Positions 36,401-45,035 of a DNA stretch of 64,000 bases are shown in pieces. The notes beneath the pieces were generated by a model. The model made no database searches, was not told the DNA's origin, and saw only the letters and a program-made list of their open reading frames with translations. Where the stretch lies: the NCBI RefSeq assembly GCF_001373415.1, contig NZ_CDSE01000010.1:116317-180316 (forward strand), given 5' to 3'. A program made the position numbers and the translations under genes. Origin of the DNA: Paenibacillus dakarensis. GTDB taxonomy: Bacteria > Bacillota > Bacilli > Paenibacillales > Paenibacillaceae. How positions within the stretch are numbered: the first letter of the stretch is position 1; each line of letters begins with the position of its first letter.

Positions 36401-38375
36401 GACAATGCAGCTTGCCAACACCGGAGACGAGGTCTTGCTGTTGGATCGGAACAAAAAGCTGATAGATGCCATCATATACAAATCGGGCATGTTTATGGGG
36501 ATGGAAGCACATCGCGGTGTGAACAGTGGCCATTCACTGGAGAGGCTCAAATCCACGGATACCAAGAATAGCGCTGCTGATTTTGTGGATCAGCCCCGTC
36601 CTACACCAGGGATTTTGCTGTTCGGTCCAAACGGCAGGGAAGACTTGATTCCTGTATCTGATCTGAAGGACGATGTTCTTCTGGTCAACGAGCCGGAAAG
36701 TGCTATGGCCGCCGCTCCAACTGTTATCGATGCTTCCAGCGGTATGCCTGATGAGCTTCCTGGAAATATTCCGTCTTTTCTAATGAAGGCTCGTTTATCC
36801 GGAGGTAAGTTGTATGCAGACAATCGCGGTGTGCTGCTGTCAGAGGCACTTGACCGTATTCAAGGAACCATGCTTCCTGTCATTGAAATTAACGAGAGCC
36901 GAATGGTTCAGCCGCTTCATCAGTTATTAAGTGCCCGTGGAATAACAGATGTGCTCATTGTTTCAACTAATCCGGACCTTGTTAAGCAGATCAGAGGATT
37001 GAACGATGAATATCGGGGTGCTGTACGGTTTGAGGATTCCAAGCTTAATAAAAAGGATATTCAAGAAATTGTTCGTACGGTGCGCCGAAGCACGGGATTG
37101 ATTGCTCTCATAGATCAAGAAGCTTTGACGAAAGAACATGTAAGAAGCCTGTTTATCCGTTCGGTATCCGTTTGGGGTTATGGGGTCACAACGGAGGCTG
37201 AAGCTCATCGGTTGATCTCGATGGGGGTTTCGGGTATCGAAAGTTCGGATACATCGGTGATAACTTCTGCCTTTGCGAAGTTCGACGCGACAGACAGTAT
37301 TACACAGCATCCTATTATAGTAGCTCACCGTGGTATGAGTGCTTTGGCACCTGAAAACACTATGCCTGCCTTTGAGCTTGCGGTTGAGAAGGGGGCTGAA
37401 GTGATCGAGCTGGATATTCTGGAGTCCAAGGACGGAGAGCTTGTTCTGATTCATGATTATACCGTCGATAGAACGACCAACGGAAAAGGCAAGGTGAGCG
37501 AGCTTACTTTAGAGCAATTAAAGAGTCTGACGGCTAATAAAACGAATAATCCGGACTGGCAAAAAGAATATGACAAGTATCCGGATGCAAAGATCCCAAC
37601 ACTGAAAGAAGTGCTTACCTTTGCCAAGGGGAAAAATGTGGTCTTAGCACTTGAGATGAAGGGGTTCGGCTATGAGGATAAAGTCATTGATCTGGTAGAG
37701 AAATATCATATGGAGTCTGATGTGTATGTAACGAGTTTCAGTCAGGATGTCCTGGAGCGCGTGAAGCAGGAGAATCCAGAAATCGGCAGAGGTTTTACAC
37801 TGGATGGCGGGAAGCCTTCTCCAGAGGAGGCCCTTCAGGATGCTGAGAAGGTGGTCACGGATCATATTCAGCTCGGAACATTTTATTTTGCGAATTATTC
37901 CATGCTTACTCCTGAGTTTATCAGCTATGCCAAACATCGTGGACTCCCGGTGATTGCGTGGACGGTTAACAGTAAGCAGGGAATGCAAGATGCTATAAGT
38001 ATGGGAATTACCGGGATCATTACGGATTATGCGCATTGGATGGATCAAGTGGCTGTGAGTATATCCGGTGCGAAGAATTCTTATACGCTTAAAGTAGGTC
38101 AAACATTGACCTTGAAGGATTTGAAAGCGTCGGTTCATTTTAGAGCGGGTAAGCCGGCTCCGTTTGCAGGGGAGATTCGTGTTATCGGTCCGGACGGGGT
38201 TGTTGCACCGCTGGATCCTGGAAACAAGGGCTTGAAAGCACTTAAACCTGGAATCGTCACGCTGCAGTTGTATCAAGACTATAAACCGTTTAGTATACCT
38301 GTGGACGGTGATCCGGCTATATTGGACAATACCTGGCGGATGTATTCTGAACCGGTAATGATTACAGTGAAGTGA
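33429..38375 (+). CDS. Giant secreted glycerophosphodiester phosphodiesterase with lamin-tail domains
   Basis: This 1648-residue protein starts behind GGGAGG and has a signal peptide cleaved near AQA (residue 34). Domains in order: lamin-tail (about 80-250, NLLITELVPD), fibronectin III (about 263-347), a propeller- or phytase-like beta domain (about 365-680), two more lamin-tail domains (from about 692 and 885), a degenerate GDPD-like half barrel (about 1105-1285, without HRG), a complete GDPD domain (about 1295-1540) with AHRG (His-1300), APENT, ELDILESKDGELVLIHD and LALEMKG, and a C-terminal beta domain. GDPDs release G3P from glycerophosphodiesters or teichoic acid. No sortase or S-layer anchor is seen. 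It supplies substrate for the neighbouring G3P system. Confidence 0.85.
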   Translation: MKSQWKKKGVMYILSFAMLFGNMTFLTPYESAQAAVNLNADEREGDESYSEGGTQSLQEDYTPDVTDPAEPAGASPAEAPNLLITELVPDTSNYASYDAFEFIEVFNTGDAGVDLKGYRILSDKWEKVIDSPFIIRARESAVFWTRRAEIEPLTWEAFNSYYFTSYASKYIPQERTGIIANVGGLVNSGTQVVILQDSSGNEVVRAQYTGAEVAEGKSIIFSYPEEGSKNMKPMAVKQRPTPGWIIEGQEPPREKDEQVPVQPTGLQAEKGDGTVKLTWNPNSEPDMERYNIYKDDSLEFSVPADQTMFEVYGLTGNVAYNFEVTGVDRSGQESPKSESEQVTVKPSHQKVTQTERTQNPYNSKYQTLWDISEDGPVIPGLKQDLVPQGLGYYPEKNWILAVNYMDDGRPGTLSVLNEASGELLKSVILMNEDGTPYTGHAGGVAVSPGYVWIASEEYLYQIKLMDLIDAEDNDEIQFIDTVPVPVQASFNYYADGVLWVGEFYEKTSYPTDPSHHMTNRTGETYYAWMAGYTLDQTTGSISSEDWSTGSATPATPDMVLSIPGKVQGAVVREDGVILSTSWGRGNDSLLYWYNNQLQESAHSAANINGREVPVWFLDAQAEKQHNSRLNIVPMSEGIVDVGGELYVQLESGATKYRYTTTYIMDRMIKINLNRWAKYGLEEEPPIEPESPEVLISQYMYDVPGTDDGAEYIVIKNYADKQVDISGFMIGDGINQSKGEGMAAFPPGTVMNPGQEMVLAQSGIRFKQIYGTVPDFEMPWIGVIRTVDDPDIPDLLPTDWSTGIIQLANGGDEILLMDPQTNIVDFVPYIIDRTYREVAYKAVSATAPGDGNAIHRIGRTGNLPVDFAAGPPSLGDRPIPIPISNSLLITEVIYDPLFDEVLGEFVEITNISDKPVDISGYYLGDEESEGQASPEGMFNFPEGTVIQPYEVFVIARNAKGVEDLYGKKPRFELEQSDPSVAKMVPNCTWGCGTMQLANTGDEVLLLDRNKKLIDAIIYKSGMFMGMEAHRGVNSGHSLERLKSTDTKNSAADFVDQPRPTPGILLFGPNGREDLIPVSDLKDDVLLVNEPESAMAAAPTVIDASSGMPDELPGNIPSFLMKARLSGGKLYADNRGVLLSEALDRIQGTMLPVIEINESRMVQPLHQLLSARGITDVLIVSTNPDLVKQIRGLNDEYRGAVRFEDSKLNKKDIQEIVRTVRRSTGLIALIDQEALTKEHVRSLFIRSVSVWGYGVTTEAEAHRLISMGVSGIESSDTSVITSAFAKFDATDSITQHPIIVAHRGMSALAPENTMPAFELAVEKGAEVIELDILESKDGELVLIHDYTVDRTTNGKGKVSELTLEQLKSLTANKTNNPDWQKEYDKYPDAKIPTLKEVLTFAKGKNVVLALEMKGFGYEDKVIDLVEKYHMESDVYVTSFSQDVLERVKQENPEIGRGFTLDGGKPSPEEALQDAEKVVTDHIQLGTFYFANYSMLTPEFISYAKHRGLPVIAWTVNSKQGMQDAISMGITGIITDYAHWMDQVAVSISGAKNSYTLKVGQTLTLKDLKASVHFRAGKPAPFAGEIRVIGPDGVVAPLDPGNKGLKALKPGIVTLQLYQDYKPFSIPVDGDPAILDNTWRMYSEPVMITVK

Positions 38376-38465
38376 ATTGATTATAAAGAAGGACTTAACC
38401 TGGGAAAGACTTGGGAGAACAGTAAACAGACGCAAGATGGAAGATTGATGCTGTAATGCATTAGT

Positions 38466-38515
38466 AAAGCTGCCTCATTCGTTGACTTTTCAGCGATGGG
38501 GCAGCTTTTATTTTA
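38466..38515 (+). terminator. Terminator after the giant GDPD gene
   Basis: AAAGCTGCC and GGCAGCTTT form a perfect outer stem, extended inward by CATTCG/CGATGG pairing, followed by TATTTTAT, about 90 bp past the stop. Confidence 0.85.
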
Positions 38516-38551
38516 TGTGGACTGACTTAGGCGTTGATACCCGTGTGCATA

Positions 38552-38720
38552 CTATAATCCCGCCAGCACACCTAATCCGCCACAAATACTGACTAACCCA
38601 GACCAAGTTGCAGAAATGCCAGCTAAAATGATAGCCAACGCCGCTTCCGAATATCGTTCCCGCAAGAGGCCGGGTACCATGAAGGTTTTCCACAGAAAGT
38701 GCCGAATACAACTTGTAAAC
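38552..38720 (-). pseudogene. Remnant of an integral membrane protein C-terminus
   Basis: On the minus strand an open stretch without a start codon reads FMVPGLLRERYSEAALAII and then LAGISATWSGLVSICGG to a stop at 38552-38554. The pattern of a basic loop followed by a long small-residue membrane helix looks like the end of a transporter. No upstream part is present. The family is not identified. The rest of 38376-38883 holds only the terminator at 38466 and no other gene. Confidence 0.35.
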
Positions 38721-38883
38721 ACACATTCATAGAAAGAAAGGCAGCGAGCATGGATAATACGCTTGAGAGTGGGAGCTATTTTATCCCTCCGAAGTTAATT
38801 TACAATAACTAAAAAGTAGTATCCATAGGCATAGGAAAAAACGAGTAATATAACTTAAAAAATAAGGGAAAAGGAGATTTAAT

Positions 38884-40632
38884 ATGATAAAATCCACTGC
38901 TATTCCACGCCCTGAATATCCGCGACCTCAATGGATCCGACCCGATTGGATTAACCTAAACGGAAATTGGCAATTTGAAATCGATTTTGGGAAAAGCGGC
39001 AAAGACAGAGGTTATTCGAATTCTAGTCATGAGCTTGCAGGTATGATAACCGTTCCATTCTGTCCGGAAAGCAGACTATCAGGAGTAGAGCATAAAGACT
39101 TTATGCCTGCGGTATGGTACAGACGAGAATTTTTTTTGCCTGAGACTTGGCTGAGCGGCCGGGCTTTACTTCATTTTGGTGCAGTCGATTATGAAACAGA
39201 GGTATGGGTTAACGGGGCATTTGTGGGTTCACATCGAGGAGGATACACCCCGTTTAGCTTTGATATCACTCCCCATGTATCTTCGGGCGTAAATGTGGTC
39301 ACCGTGTATGTGGAAGACGATGTCCGTTCGGGACGTCAGCCACGTGGAAAACAAAGCGGTAGATACCACTCAAGTGGCTGTGACTACACACGAACGACAG
39401 GTATTTGGCAGACGGTATGGCTTGAACAAGTACCTAAGGCATATTTGTCGAAGATGAAACTAGTGGCCGACCCTGATAATGCTTGCGTGCATTTGGATGT
39501 GAGAATAGACGGAAATGCAACAGGAGCAATCGTTAAAGCTACCGCGATTTTTGAGGGGAAACAGGTGGGCGATACCAGTGCTATTGTCTCGAGCTCTTCG
39601 GTGAAATTGACCGTCCCGTTAACCGAAATCCACCGTTGGGAGGTGGGGAATGCCAAACTGTATGATCTTGAGTTGTCCCTGTGTAACCATGGCGAGACAC
39701 AGGATCATGTTAAATCTTATTTTGGCTTACGGACCATTCAGCTGGACGGAATGGCTTTCCGGATTAATGGAAAATCGGTCTTCCAACGATTGGTATTGGA
39801 TCAAGGCTTTTATCCGGACGGCATCTATACTGCACCAAGTGACGAGGATCTCCGTAAAGATATCGAAATCTCAATGGGTCTTGGCTTCAACGGTGCGAGA
39901 CTGCATGAGAAGATATTTGAACCGCGCTTTTTATACTGGGCAGATCATATGGGCTATCTTGTTTGGGGAGAACATGGCAACTGGGGGCTGGATATAACGA
40001 AAGCGGAAGGTCTGTCCCGGTTTTTGCCTGAATGGATGGAAGGCGTTGAACGGGATTTCAATCATCCTGCGCTTATCGGCTGGTGCCCTTTTAATGAAAC
40101 ATGGGATCATAATGGTACAAGGCAAGATGACGATGTGCTGCGAATCGTATACGATGTAACTAAACGAATGGATCCAACGCGACCTGTTATTGACACCAGC
40201 GGGAATTTTCATGTCGTGACGGATATATTTGACATTCATGATTATGATCAGAACCCCGAAACGTTCAGAGCGAAATATGAGCCGCTAAAAGAAGGGGGCG
40301 AGGTCTACAACACATTTCCTGATCGACAAAAATACGAGGGGCAGCCTTATTTCATAAGCGAATATGGCGGCATCTGGTGGAATCCGGATCAGAAGGATGA
40401 AAAATCTTGGGGTTACGGCGACAGGCCAGTGTCGGAGGAAGCTTTCCTGGAGCGTTATGAAGGTTTAACGAATGTACTGCTTGAACATCCGTTAATGTTC
40501 GGGTTTTGCTATACCCAGTTATATGATATTGAACAGGAAGTCAACGGGCTTTATTCATATGATAGAAAACCGAAATTCGACCCCGAAAGGATTCGTAGCA
40601 TTAATTCCCGTAAAGCCGCAATTGAAGACTAA
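38884..40632 (+). CDS. Glycoside hydrolase family 2 enzyme
   Basis: The 582-residue protein has the GH2 layout: N-terminal jelly-roll sugar-binding domain (LNGNWQFEIDFG; VWYRREFFLP; HFGAVDYETEVWVNGAFVGSHRGGYTPFSFDIT), an Ig-like middle domain (about 190-290), and a TIM barrel with acid/base GWCPFNETWDH (Asn-Glu) and nucleophile region YFISEYGGIWW. Such enzymes remove terminal beta-galactose, glucuronic acid or mannose residues. There is no signal peptide, so it acts on imported oligosaccharides. It is short for a beta-galactosidase and closer to the beta-glucuronidase-like group of sugar-binding-barrel proteins. It is a single gene with a strong terminator. Confidence 0.85.
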   Translation: MIKSTAIPRPEYPRPQWIRPDWINLNGNWQFEIDFGKSGKDRGYSNSSHELAGMITVPFCPESRLSGVEHKDFMPAVWYRREFFLPETWLSGRALLHFGAVDYETEVWVNGAFVGSHRGGYTPFSFDITPHVSSGVNVVTVYVEDDVRSGRQPRGKQSGRYHSSGCDYTRTTGIWQTVWLEQVPKAYLSKMKLVADPDNACVHLDVRIDGNATGAIVKATAIFEGKQVGDTSAIVSSSSVKLTVPLTEIHRWEVGNAKLYDLELSLCNHGETQDHVKSYFGLRTIQLDGMAFRINGKSVFQRLVLDQGFYPDGIYTAPSDEDLRKDIEISMGLGFNGARLHEKIFEPRFLYWADHMGYLVWGEHGNWGLDITKAEGLSRFLPEWMEGVERDFNHPALIGWCPFNETWDHNGTRQDDDVLRIVYDVTKRMDPTRPVIDTSGNFHVVTDIFDIHDYDQNPETFRAKYEPLKEGGEVYNTFPDRQKYEGQPYFISEYGGIWWNPDQKDEKSWGYGDRPVSEEAFLERYEGLTNVLLEHPLMFGFCYTQLYDIEQEVNGLYSYDRKPKFDPERIRSINSRKAAIED

Positions 40633-40687
40633 CATCCGCATGTGCCTGGCAGACGTAACTATAATATTATATGGAATCTTCGCCCTC

Positions 40688-40730
40688 TACTAAACTAAAA
40701 AAGCCCCCGCGGGGCTTTTTTAGTTTAGTA
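40688..40730. terminator. Bidirectional terminator with a 20-bp perfect stem
   Basis: A perfect 43-bp hairpin: TACTAAACTAAAAAAGCCCC, loop CGC, and its exact complement. A- and T-runs lie inside the stem. It ends the GH2 transcript. The rest of 40731-40974, up to the next start, holds no gene; an AT-rich TATAAT at 40884-40889 may be part of a promoter. Confidence 0.85.
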
Positions 40731-40974
40731 GGATAACCTGAAATTAATAAGAACAGTGGAAAGCGGAGCGAATAACTATCCTCAACAGTATTTCGGTCAC
40801 ATAAAGTTTATTCCTTATGTAACACATTCACATCCTCTCCTATTTTGTCTTGCCAAATTACCATAAATCGTTAAACAAGATTATATAATAGTGATATGAT
40901 CTTAAATAAGTGTTACCCAGTTTTATATTCAAGGACCTATTAAAGTTATCTTTCAACTAGGAGGTTGAGGTTCC

Positions 40975-41949
40975 ATGACATTAAACATTGCGATTGCAGG
41001 TACTGGCTGGTTCAGCAAGGTACACGCAAATATATTGAATAAAATGGGTGGGGTTTCCATCAAGGCGTTTGTCGGAACCAGCCTCGAGAAGGCGGAGAGG
41101 GCGGCTCAAGAATATTCATCAGCCAAGGCGTATGCCAATTTTGAGCAGATGCTTGATGAGGTGAAGCCGGATGCGGTATATATATGCGTTCCGCCCTATG
41201 CGCATGGGGAGATGGAGAATCTGCTGATTGAGCGCGGTATTCCTTTTCTGGTCGAGAAGCCTCTGGGAGCAGAAATGGAAATCCCACGGAAAATATTGAA
41301 CGGGGTACAGCAGTCCGGTTTGATTACGTCGGTGGGCTATCATTTCCGTTATAGTGATGCGGCTGTCAGAGCCGCTGAAATGCTGCAGGGGCGAAAGATC
41401 GGCATGGCACTCGGCTGCTGGATGGGTGATATGCCTCAGGTGAGCTGGTGGCGGAAGCAGGAAGGCTCAGGCGGACAGTTCATCGAGCAAACGACGCATA
41501 TGGTGGACCTGCTCCGCCGTTTGTTGGGTGAGGTCGATGAGGTATATGCCGCATATGCGCACCGGGCGATGAAAGAGATGCACGAAGGAGTTACGGTTCA
41601 TGATGTGGGAACCGTGACGATGAAGCTCAAGAGCGGCGCCGTGGCGACCGTCTCCAACACATGTATCCTGCCGGAAGCCGGGCAGGTAGGGCTGTGTATT
41701 TACACGGAGCAGGGAACGGTGGATATCCGGGCCGATAGACTGATCATTGGCGACAGGGGCAAGATGACGGAGTTCCGCAATGCAGGAAGCCCCTATGAGC
41801 GGGAGAACGAAGCTTTTATTCATGCGGTACGCACCGGGGATCGTTCAGGGATTTTGTCTTCCTATGAGGATGCTGTCCGAACGATGGAAGTGACCTGGGC
41901 CGCTTGGCGGTCGGCCGAAAGCGGCATGCCTGTAAAGGTCGGCGGATAA
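40975..41949 (+). CDS. Gfo/Idh/MocA-family oxidoreductase
   Basis: The 324-residue protein has an N-terminal Rossmann fold with NIAIAGTGWFSKVHANIL, the YICVPPYAHGEM segment, the family's EKPLG motif (LVEKPLGAEM) and a C-terminal alpha/beta domain with GGQFIEQTTHMVDLLRRLLGEV. These enzymes oxidise or reduce sugars or inositols with NAD(P). Substrate cannot be assigned. RBS GGAGGTTGAGG. It follows the GH2 gene but has a terminator between, so cotranscription is unlikely. Confidence 0.87.
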   Translation: MTLNIAIAGTGWFSKVHANILNKMGGVSIKAFVGTSLEKAERAAQEYSSAKAYANFEQMLDEVKPDAVYICVPPYAHGEMENLLIERGIPFLVEKPLGAEMEIPRKILNGVQQSGLITSVGYHFRYSDAAVRAAEMLQGRKIGMALGCWMGDMPQVSWWRKQEGSGGQFIEQTTHMVDLLRRLLGEVDEVYAAYAHRAMKEMHEGVTVHDVGTVTMKLKSGAVATVSNTCILPEAGQVGLCIYTEQGTVDIRADRLIIGDRGKMTEFRNAGSPYERENEAFIHAVRTGDRSGILSSYEDAVRTMEVTWAAWRSAESGMPVKVGG

Positions 41950-42125
41950 TAATAACAGCCTGCACATAAATAAGCGGCTCTTTTGCATAAGACTGTTTGA
42001 TAATAAGGTGAGTGTATGAAAATATAAGTCAAGACCGTCTATGTTTCGCCTAACATCTTGATCTTGTGCGGTGGACGATCAATCATTGCCGGAAAGAACA
42101 AGAAAATACAGCGGAGGGGATTCGC

Positions 42126-42659
42126 ATGAAGCTGCGGGGAATTGCTTTTTTGGCTGTCAGATTGGTATCTGTCTATTTGTTCATATTGGGATTAAATCAT
42201 TTGATTAACCTGCTTGAGTTTGCCTTGCCGACCTATTTGCAGATCAAATCCAATATTTCATATGGGGACGTCCTGCTTATGATCGGCCTGCCTGCATCCA
42301 TCATGATAATAGCCGGCATTATTCTGTGGGTATTTGCCGACTCCATTTCAAAGCGTCTCGTGCCGGGGAGCTTGTCAGAGGTTGAAGCGGAAGGAGAGAG
42401 TGGATACCGTTCCAGTGAGATGGAGGGATTTATCCTATCGGTTGTTGGCCTTATACTCCTGATATTGTCCTCCACCAGACTGATCAGCCTCCTGATCAAT
42501 TATGTCAATATCCGGGGGCAAGGAGTCACATTCAATGAGATGGGCCATGTTTCCACACTCGCGGAACAGCTGATCCGAATAATCATCGGCATTATGCTGC
42601 TGCTCCAGGCAGAGAGCTTTGCACGGTGGTTAAGGAAACTGAGAAATAAACAGGAATGA
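42126..42659 (+). CDS. Membrane protein of unknown function, four helices
   Basis: The ATG at 42126 lies behind GGAGGGG; an earlier ATG at 42066 has no site. The 177-residue product has four hydrophobic segments (LAVRLVSVYLFILGLNHLINLLEF; DVLLMIGLPASIMIIAGIILWVF; FILSVVGLILLILSSTRLISLLI; QLIRIIIGIMLLLQAESFARW) with a charged loop in the middle. I do not recognise the family. The following gene starts 11 bp downstream and is probably cotranscribed. Confidence 0.65.
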   Translation: MKLRGIAFLAVRLVSVYLFILGLNHLINLLEFALPTYLQIKSNISYGDVLLMIGLPASIMIIAGIILWVFADSISKRLVPGSLSEVEAEGESGYRSSEMEGFILSVVGLILLILSSTRLISLLINYVNIRGQGVTFNEMGHVSTLAEQLIRIIIGIMLLLQAESFARWLRKLRNKQE

Positions 42660-42669
42660 GGCATACATC

Positions 42670-43236
42670 GTGGATGACATACACCGCAAGCGGGACCGGT
42701 TGGCAGAAAAGCTGGCGGTAAACCGTCAAAAGATATTTGCGAAGAACGCGGCAAAGGAATTGTCAGGGAAGCTGGATTTATCAGAGATACTAGTGGGCAG
42801 GGAATGTGACGAAGTGCTGAAGCAGTTGAAAAGAAACAGCAGAATCCTGAGCGTTCATTCTTATCGACCGACGGAAGAAGAAATTCGGGAATTTTCGCAC
42901 CGTAGGCTGTATCAAGAATTCGGATTTCGGGAAAAGGTGCTGAGCCGCTTGTCTTTAATCAGGCCACTAGCGGTGAATTCACCCGCACACCTGTGGTTTA
43001 ATCATATCGAGAGTCCAGTTTTCGTGATGGAATTGAACGATCTTGTTTCTGGGGTGCACGAGCTTTGCTTATTCAGCGGATTTGATTTTGTGTTTGCAGA
43101 TACCGATTATGTCTCAGGCATCGCAGTCAGTCATTCCGGCGGATATGTGACCGATGATTTTAATCCGGAAGAGATCATTTATGAGCTTGAGGCATGGGGC
43201 GTTTTTGCATCGATGATCCAAGATGAGTTATCTTGA
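42670..43236 (+). CDS. Uncharacterised soluble protein
   Basis: GTG start with GAGG 9-10 bp upstream. The 188-residue protein has a basic helical N-terminus (DDIHRKRDRLAEKLAVNRQKIFAKNAAKELSGKLDLSEILVG) and an alpha/beta C-terminal part ending FADTDYVSGIAVSHSGGYVTDDFNPEEIIYELEAWG. No recognised domain, signal peptide or membrane segment is visible. Its tight spacing to the membrane protein upstream suggests they work together. Confidence 0.6.
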   Translation: MDDIHRKRDRLAEKLAVNRQKIFAKNAAKELSGKLDLSEILVGRECDEVLKQLKRNSRILSVHSYRPTEEEIREFSHRRLYQEFGFREKVLSRLSLIRPLAVNSPAHLWFNHIESPVFVMELNDLVSGVHELCLFSGFDFVFADTDYVSGIAVSHSGGYVTDDFNPEEIIYELEAWGVFASMIQDELS

Positions 43237-43490
43237 GTAACGCCGGAAGTTGTAACAAGACGGAGACAACCGAAACAATAAAGATTATCGTATGTACGCC
43301 GAGGTCCGCTTTAATGTAAGTTGGAGTTATGAATGAGCTGGCTAAGAAGGTGCTAAATTGTGTTAGAATCGAGAAGAAAGGTCATTACACCGATGAATCT
43401 GCCCACGAAGGTGAGGAAGCATGGGCTATATTTCATCAAAAGTACGATAAAATATTGCACACTTTGATGCTCCCAAGGAGGAATGATGTG

Positions 43491-44369
43491 ATGACGATTG
43501 TTATAAAATCAGCCGTGCTGCCAAGTGGAGAAACGCTGACCTACAGGGAGAGAGCTGGAACAGAACCTTGTCTGTTGTTATTACACGGCAATATGGCTTC
43601 TTCGGAACTATGGGACCCTTTGTTAGAATATCCCGATATCAAGCAGCGTTTAATCGCTGTAGATTTACGGGGATATGGCGAGTCCAGTTACAAGAGTCCA
43701 GTGAATGATATGAAGGATTTTTCTAAAGATTTATATGATTTTGTGGAACAGCTTGGTTTAGATCAACTCATAGTCATGGGGTGGTCGAATGGGGGAGGAG
43801 TCGCTATGCAGTTTGCGGCCGATTATCCGGCTCGTGTAAGCAAGCTGATTCTGTTAGCCCCCATATCATCCAGAGGATATGCAGCGGTGAATACAGAAGG
43901 CGATCGTCTGCGGACGAAGGAACAGATAGCTAAAGACCCTGGGCTAGCTATGGTCATTCAGGCAAATCAGAATCAGGATCGCGACTTTTTTGAACAGGCG
44001 ATGGCGTATCTCATGTTGAATAATCGTCAGTCAGATACTGAAACCCGTGCGAAGTACATCAAGGCTTGTCTAATGCAACGGAACATGATTGATGCTGCCG
44101 ATGCGGCTAACCGATTCAACATAAGTTCTGTTTCTAATGGTCTCACTGAAGGAACAGGGGAAATGGGACGTATTCAAAGTTCTGTTCTCGTTATTTGGGG
44201 TACTAAAGATTTGATTACCACAAAGTCTATGATAGAGGAAACGATCGAAGACTTTGCTAGTCATGGGAAGGCAGTCCAGTATGTTGAATTAGACGCAGGT
44301 CACTCCCCGCTGATCGATGATATTCATGGATTAGTCGCTGCTATCAATGGATTCATTGCTCAGCCATAA
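43491..44369 (+). CDS. Alpha/beta hydrolase
   Basis: The ATG at 43491 is chosen because AAGGAGG lies 9 bp before it. The 292-residue protein has the alpha/beta-hydrolase fold: LLLLHGNMASSELWDPLL (oxyanion HG), VDLRGYGESSY, the nucleophile elbow GWSNGGG, and the catalytic His in DAGHSPLIDD. The frame stays open upstream to 43329, encoding a charged 54-residue stretch unlike the family; it may be a remnant of another gene. Substrate is unknown. Confidence 0.85.
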   Translation: MTIVIKSAVLPSGETLTYRERAGTEPCLLLLHGNMASSELWDPLLEYPDIKQRLIAVDLRGYGESSYKSPVNDMKDFSKDLYDFVEQLGLDQLIVMGWSNGGGVAMQFAADYPARVSKLILLAPISSRGYAAVNTEGDRLRTKEQIAKDPGLAMVIQANQNQDRDFFEQAMAYLMLNNRQSDTETRAKYIKACLMQRNMIDAADAANRFNISSVSNGLTEGTGEMGRIQSSVLVIWGTKDLITTKSMIEETIEDFASHGKAVQYVELDAGHSPLIDDIHGLVAAINGFIAQP

Positions 44370-44424
44370 GGAGTTAGGCATGTAGCGAACTGGACAATCA
44401 TGTATTTGAAATGGAGCTGCTAGA

Positions 44425-44901
44425 ATGTACATAAGAACAATTCAAGCTGAAGATAACAGTGACATAGAAACGATTATCCGCCAATGTTTGATTGATTTTG
44501 GAGGAAACCGTGCAGGGTTAGCATGGGAAGATGAAAGTTTATGCCATCTGTTCGATTATTATAACCAGGAAGGCCGCGCTTATTGGGTTGCGTTCGATGC
44601 AAACGGCAAGATGCTTGGTGGTTGCGGAATCGCGCAGTTTGGTTCTCCTGAGGAAAAGATTTGCGAACTGCAGAAGATGTATTTAATAGAAGAAGCTAGA
44701 GGTACAGGAGTAGCAAAAGAGTTGCTTGAGACCGCACTCCAGTTTGCGAAACTGCATTATAAGGTTTGTTACCTGGAGACACTGCATAATATGGCGGCAG
44801 CTAATAAATTTTATAAAAAACACGGTTTTCGCCTGTTGGAATCACCGCTTGCAGGTTCCGAGCATTTCGCATGTGACGCATGGTATATTCGGGATTTGTA
44901 A
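44425..44901 (+). CDS. GNAT-family N-acetyltransferase
   Basis: The 158-residue enzyme shows GNAT motif A (ELQKMYLIEEARGTGVAKELLETALQFA, the acetyl-CoA pyrophosphate loop being ARGTGVA) and motif B (YLETLHNMAAANKFYKKHGFRLL). It transfers an acetyl group to an amine of unknown identity. RBS GGAG lies 9 bp before the ATG. It is followed by a long hairpin that also ends the convergent His-rich gene. Confidence 0.85.
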   Translation: MYIRTIQAEDNSDIETIIRQCLIDFGGNRAGLAWEDESLCHLFDYYNQEGRAYWVAFDANGKMLGGCGIAQFGSPEEKICELQKMYLIEEARGTGVAKELLETALQFAKLHYKVCYLETLHNMAAANKFYKKHGFRLLESPLAGSEHFACDAWYIRDL

Positions 44902-44939
44902 TTTCTTTTAGTGATGAAATTGAAATAAAATGTTTTAAG

Positions 44940-45012
44940 AAAAGACGAGAATTCTACGCACGGGTGTATGAAAGCATCATACGACCGAAGCGCGTATATT
45001 TTCTCGTCTTTT
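44940..45012. terminator. Long bidirectional terminator
   Basis: AAAAGACGAGAA pairs with TTCTCGTCTTTT across a 73-nt element that holds a second stem (TACGC/GCGTA and TGTATGA/TCATACG). It separates the GNAT gene from the convergent His-rich gene. Confidence 0.8.
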
Positions 45013-45035
45013 GTATTTCTTATGAAGGTTTAATA

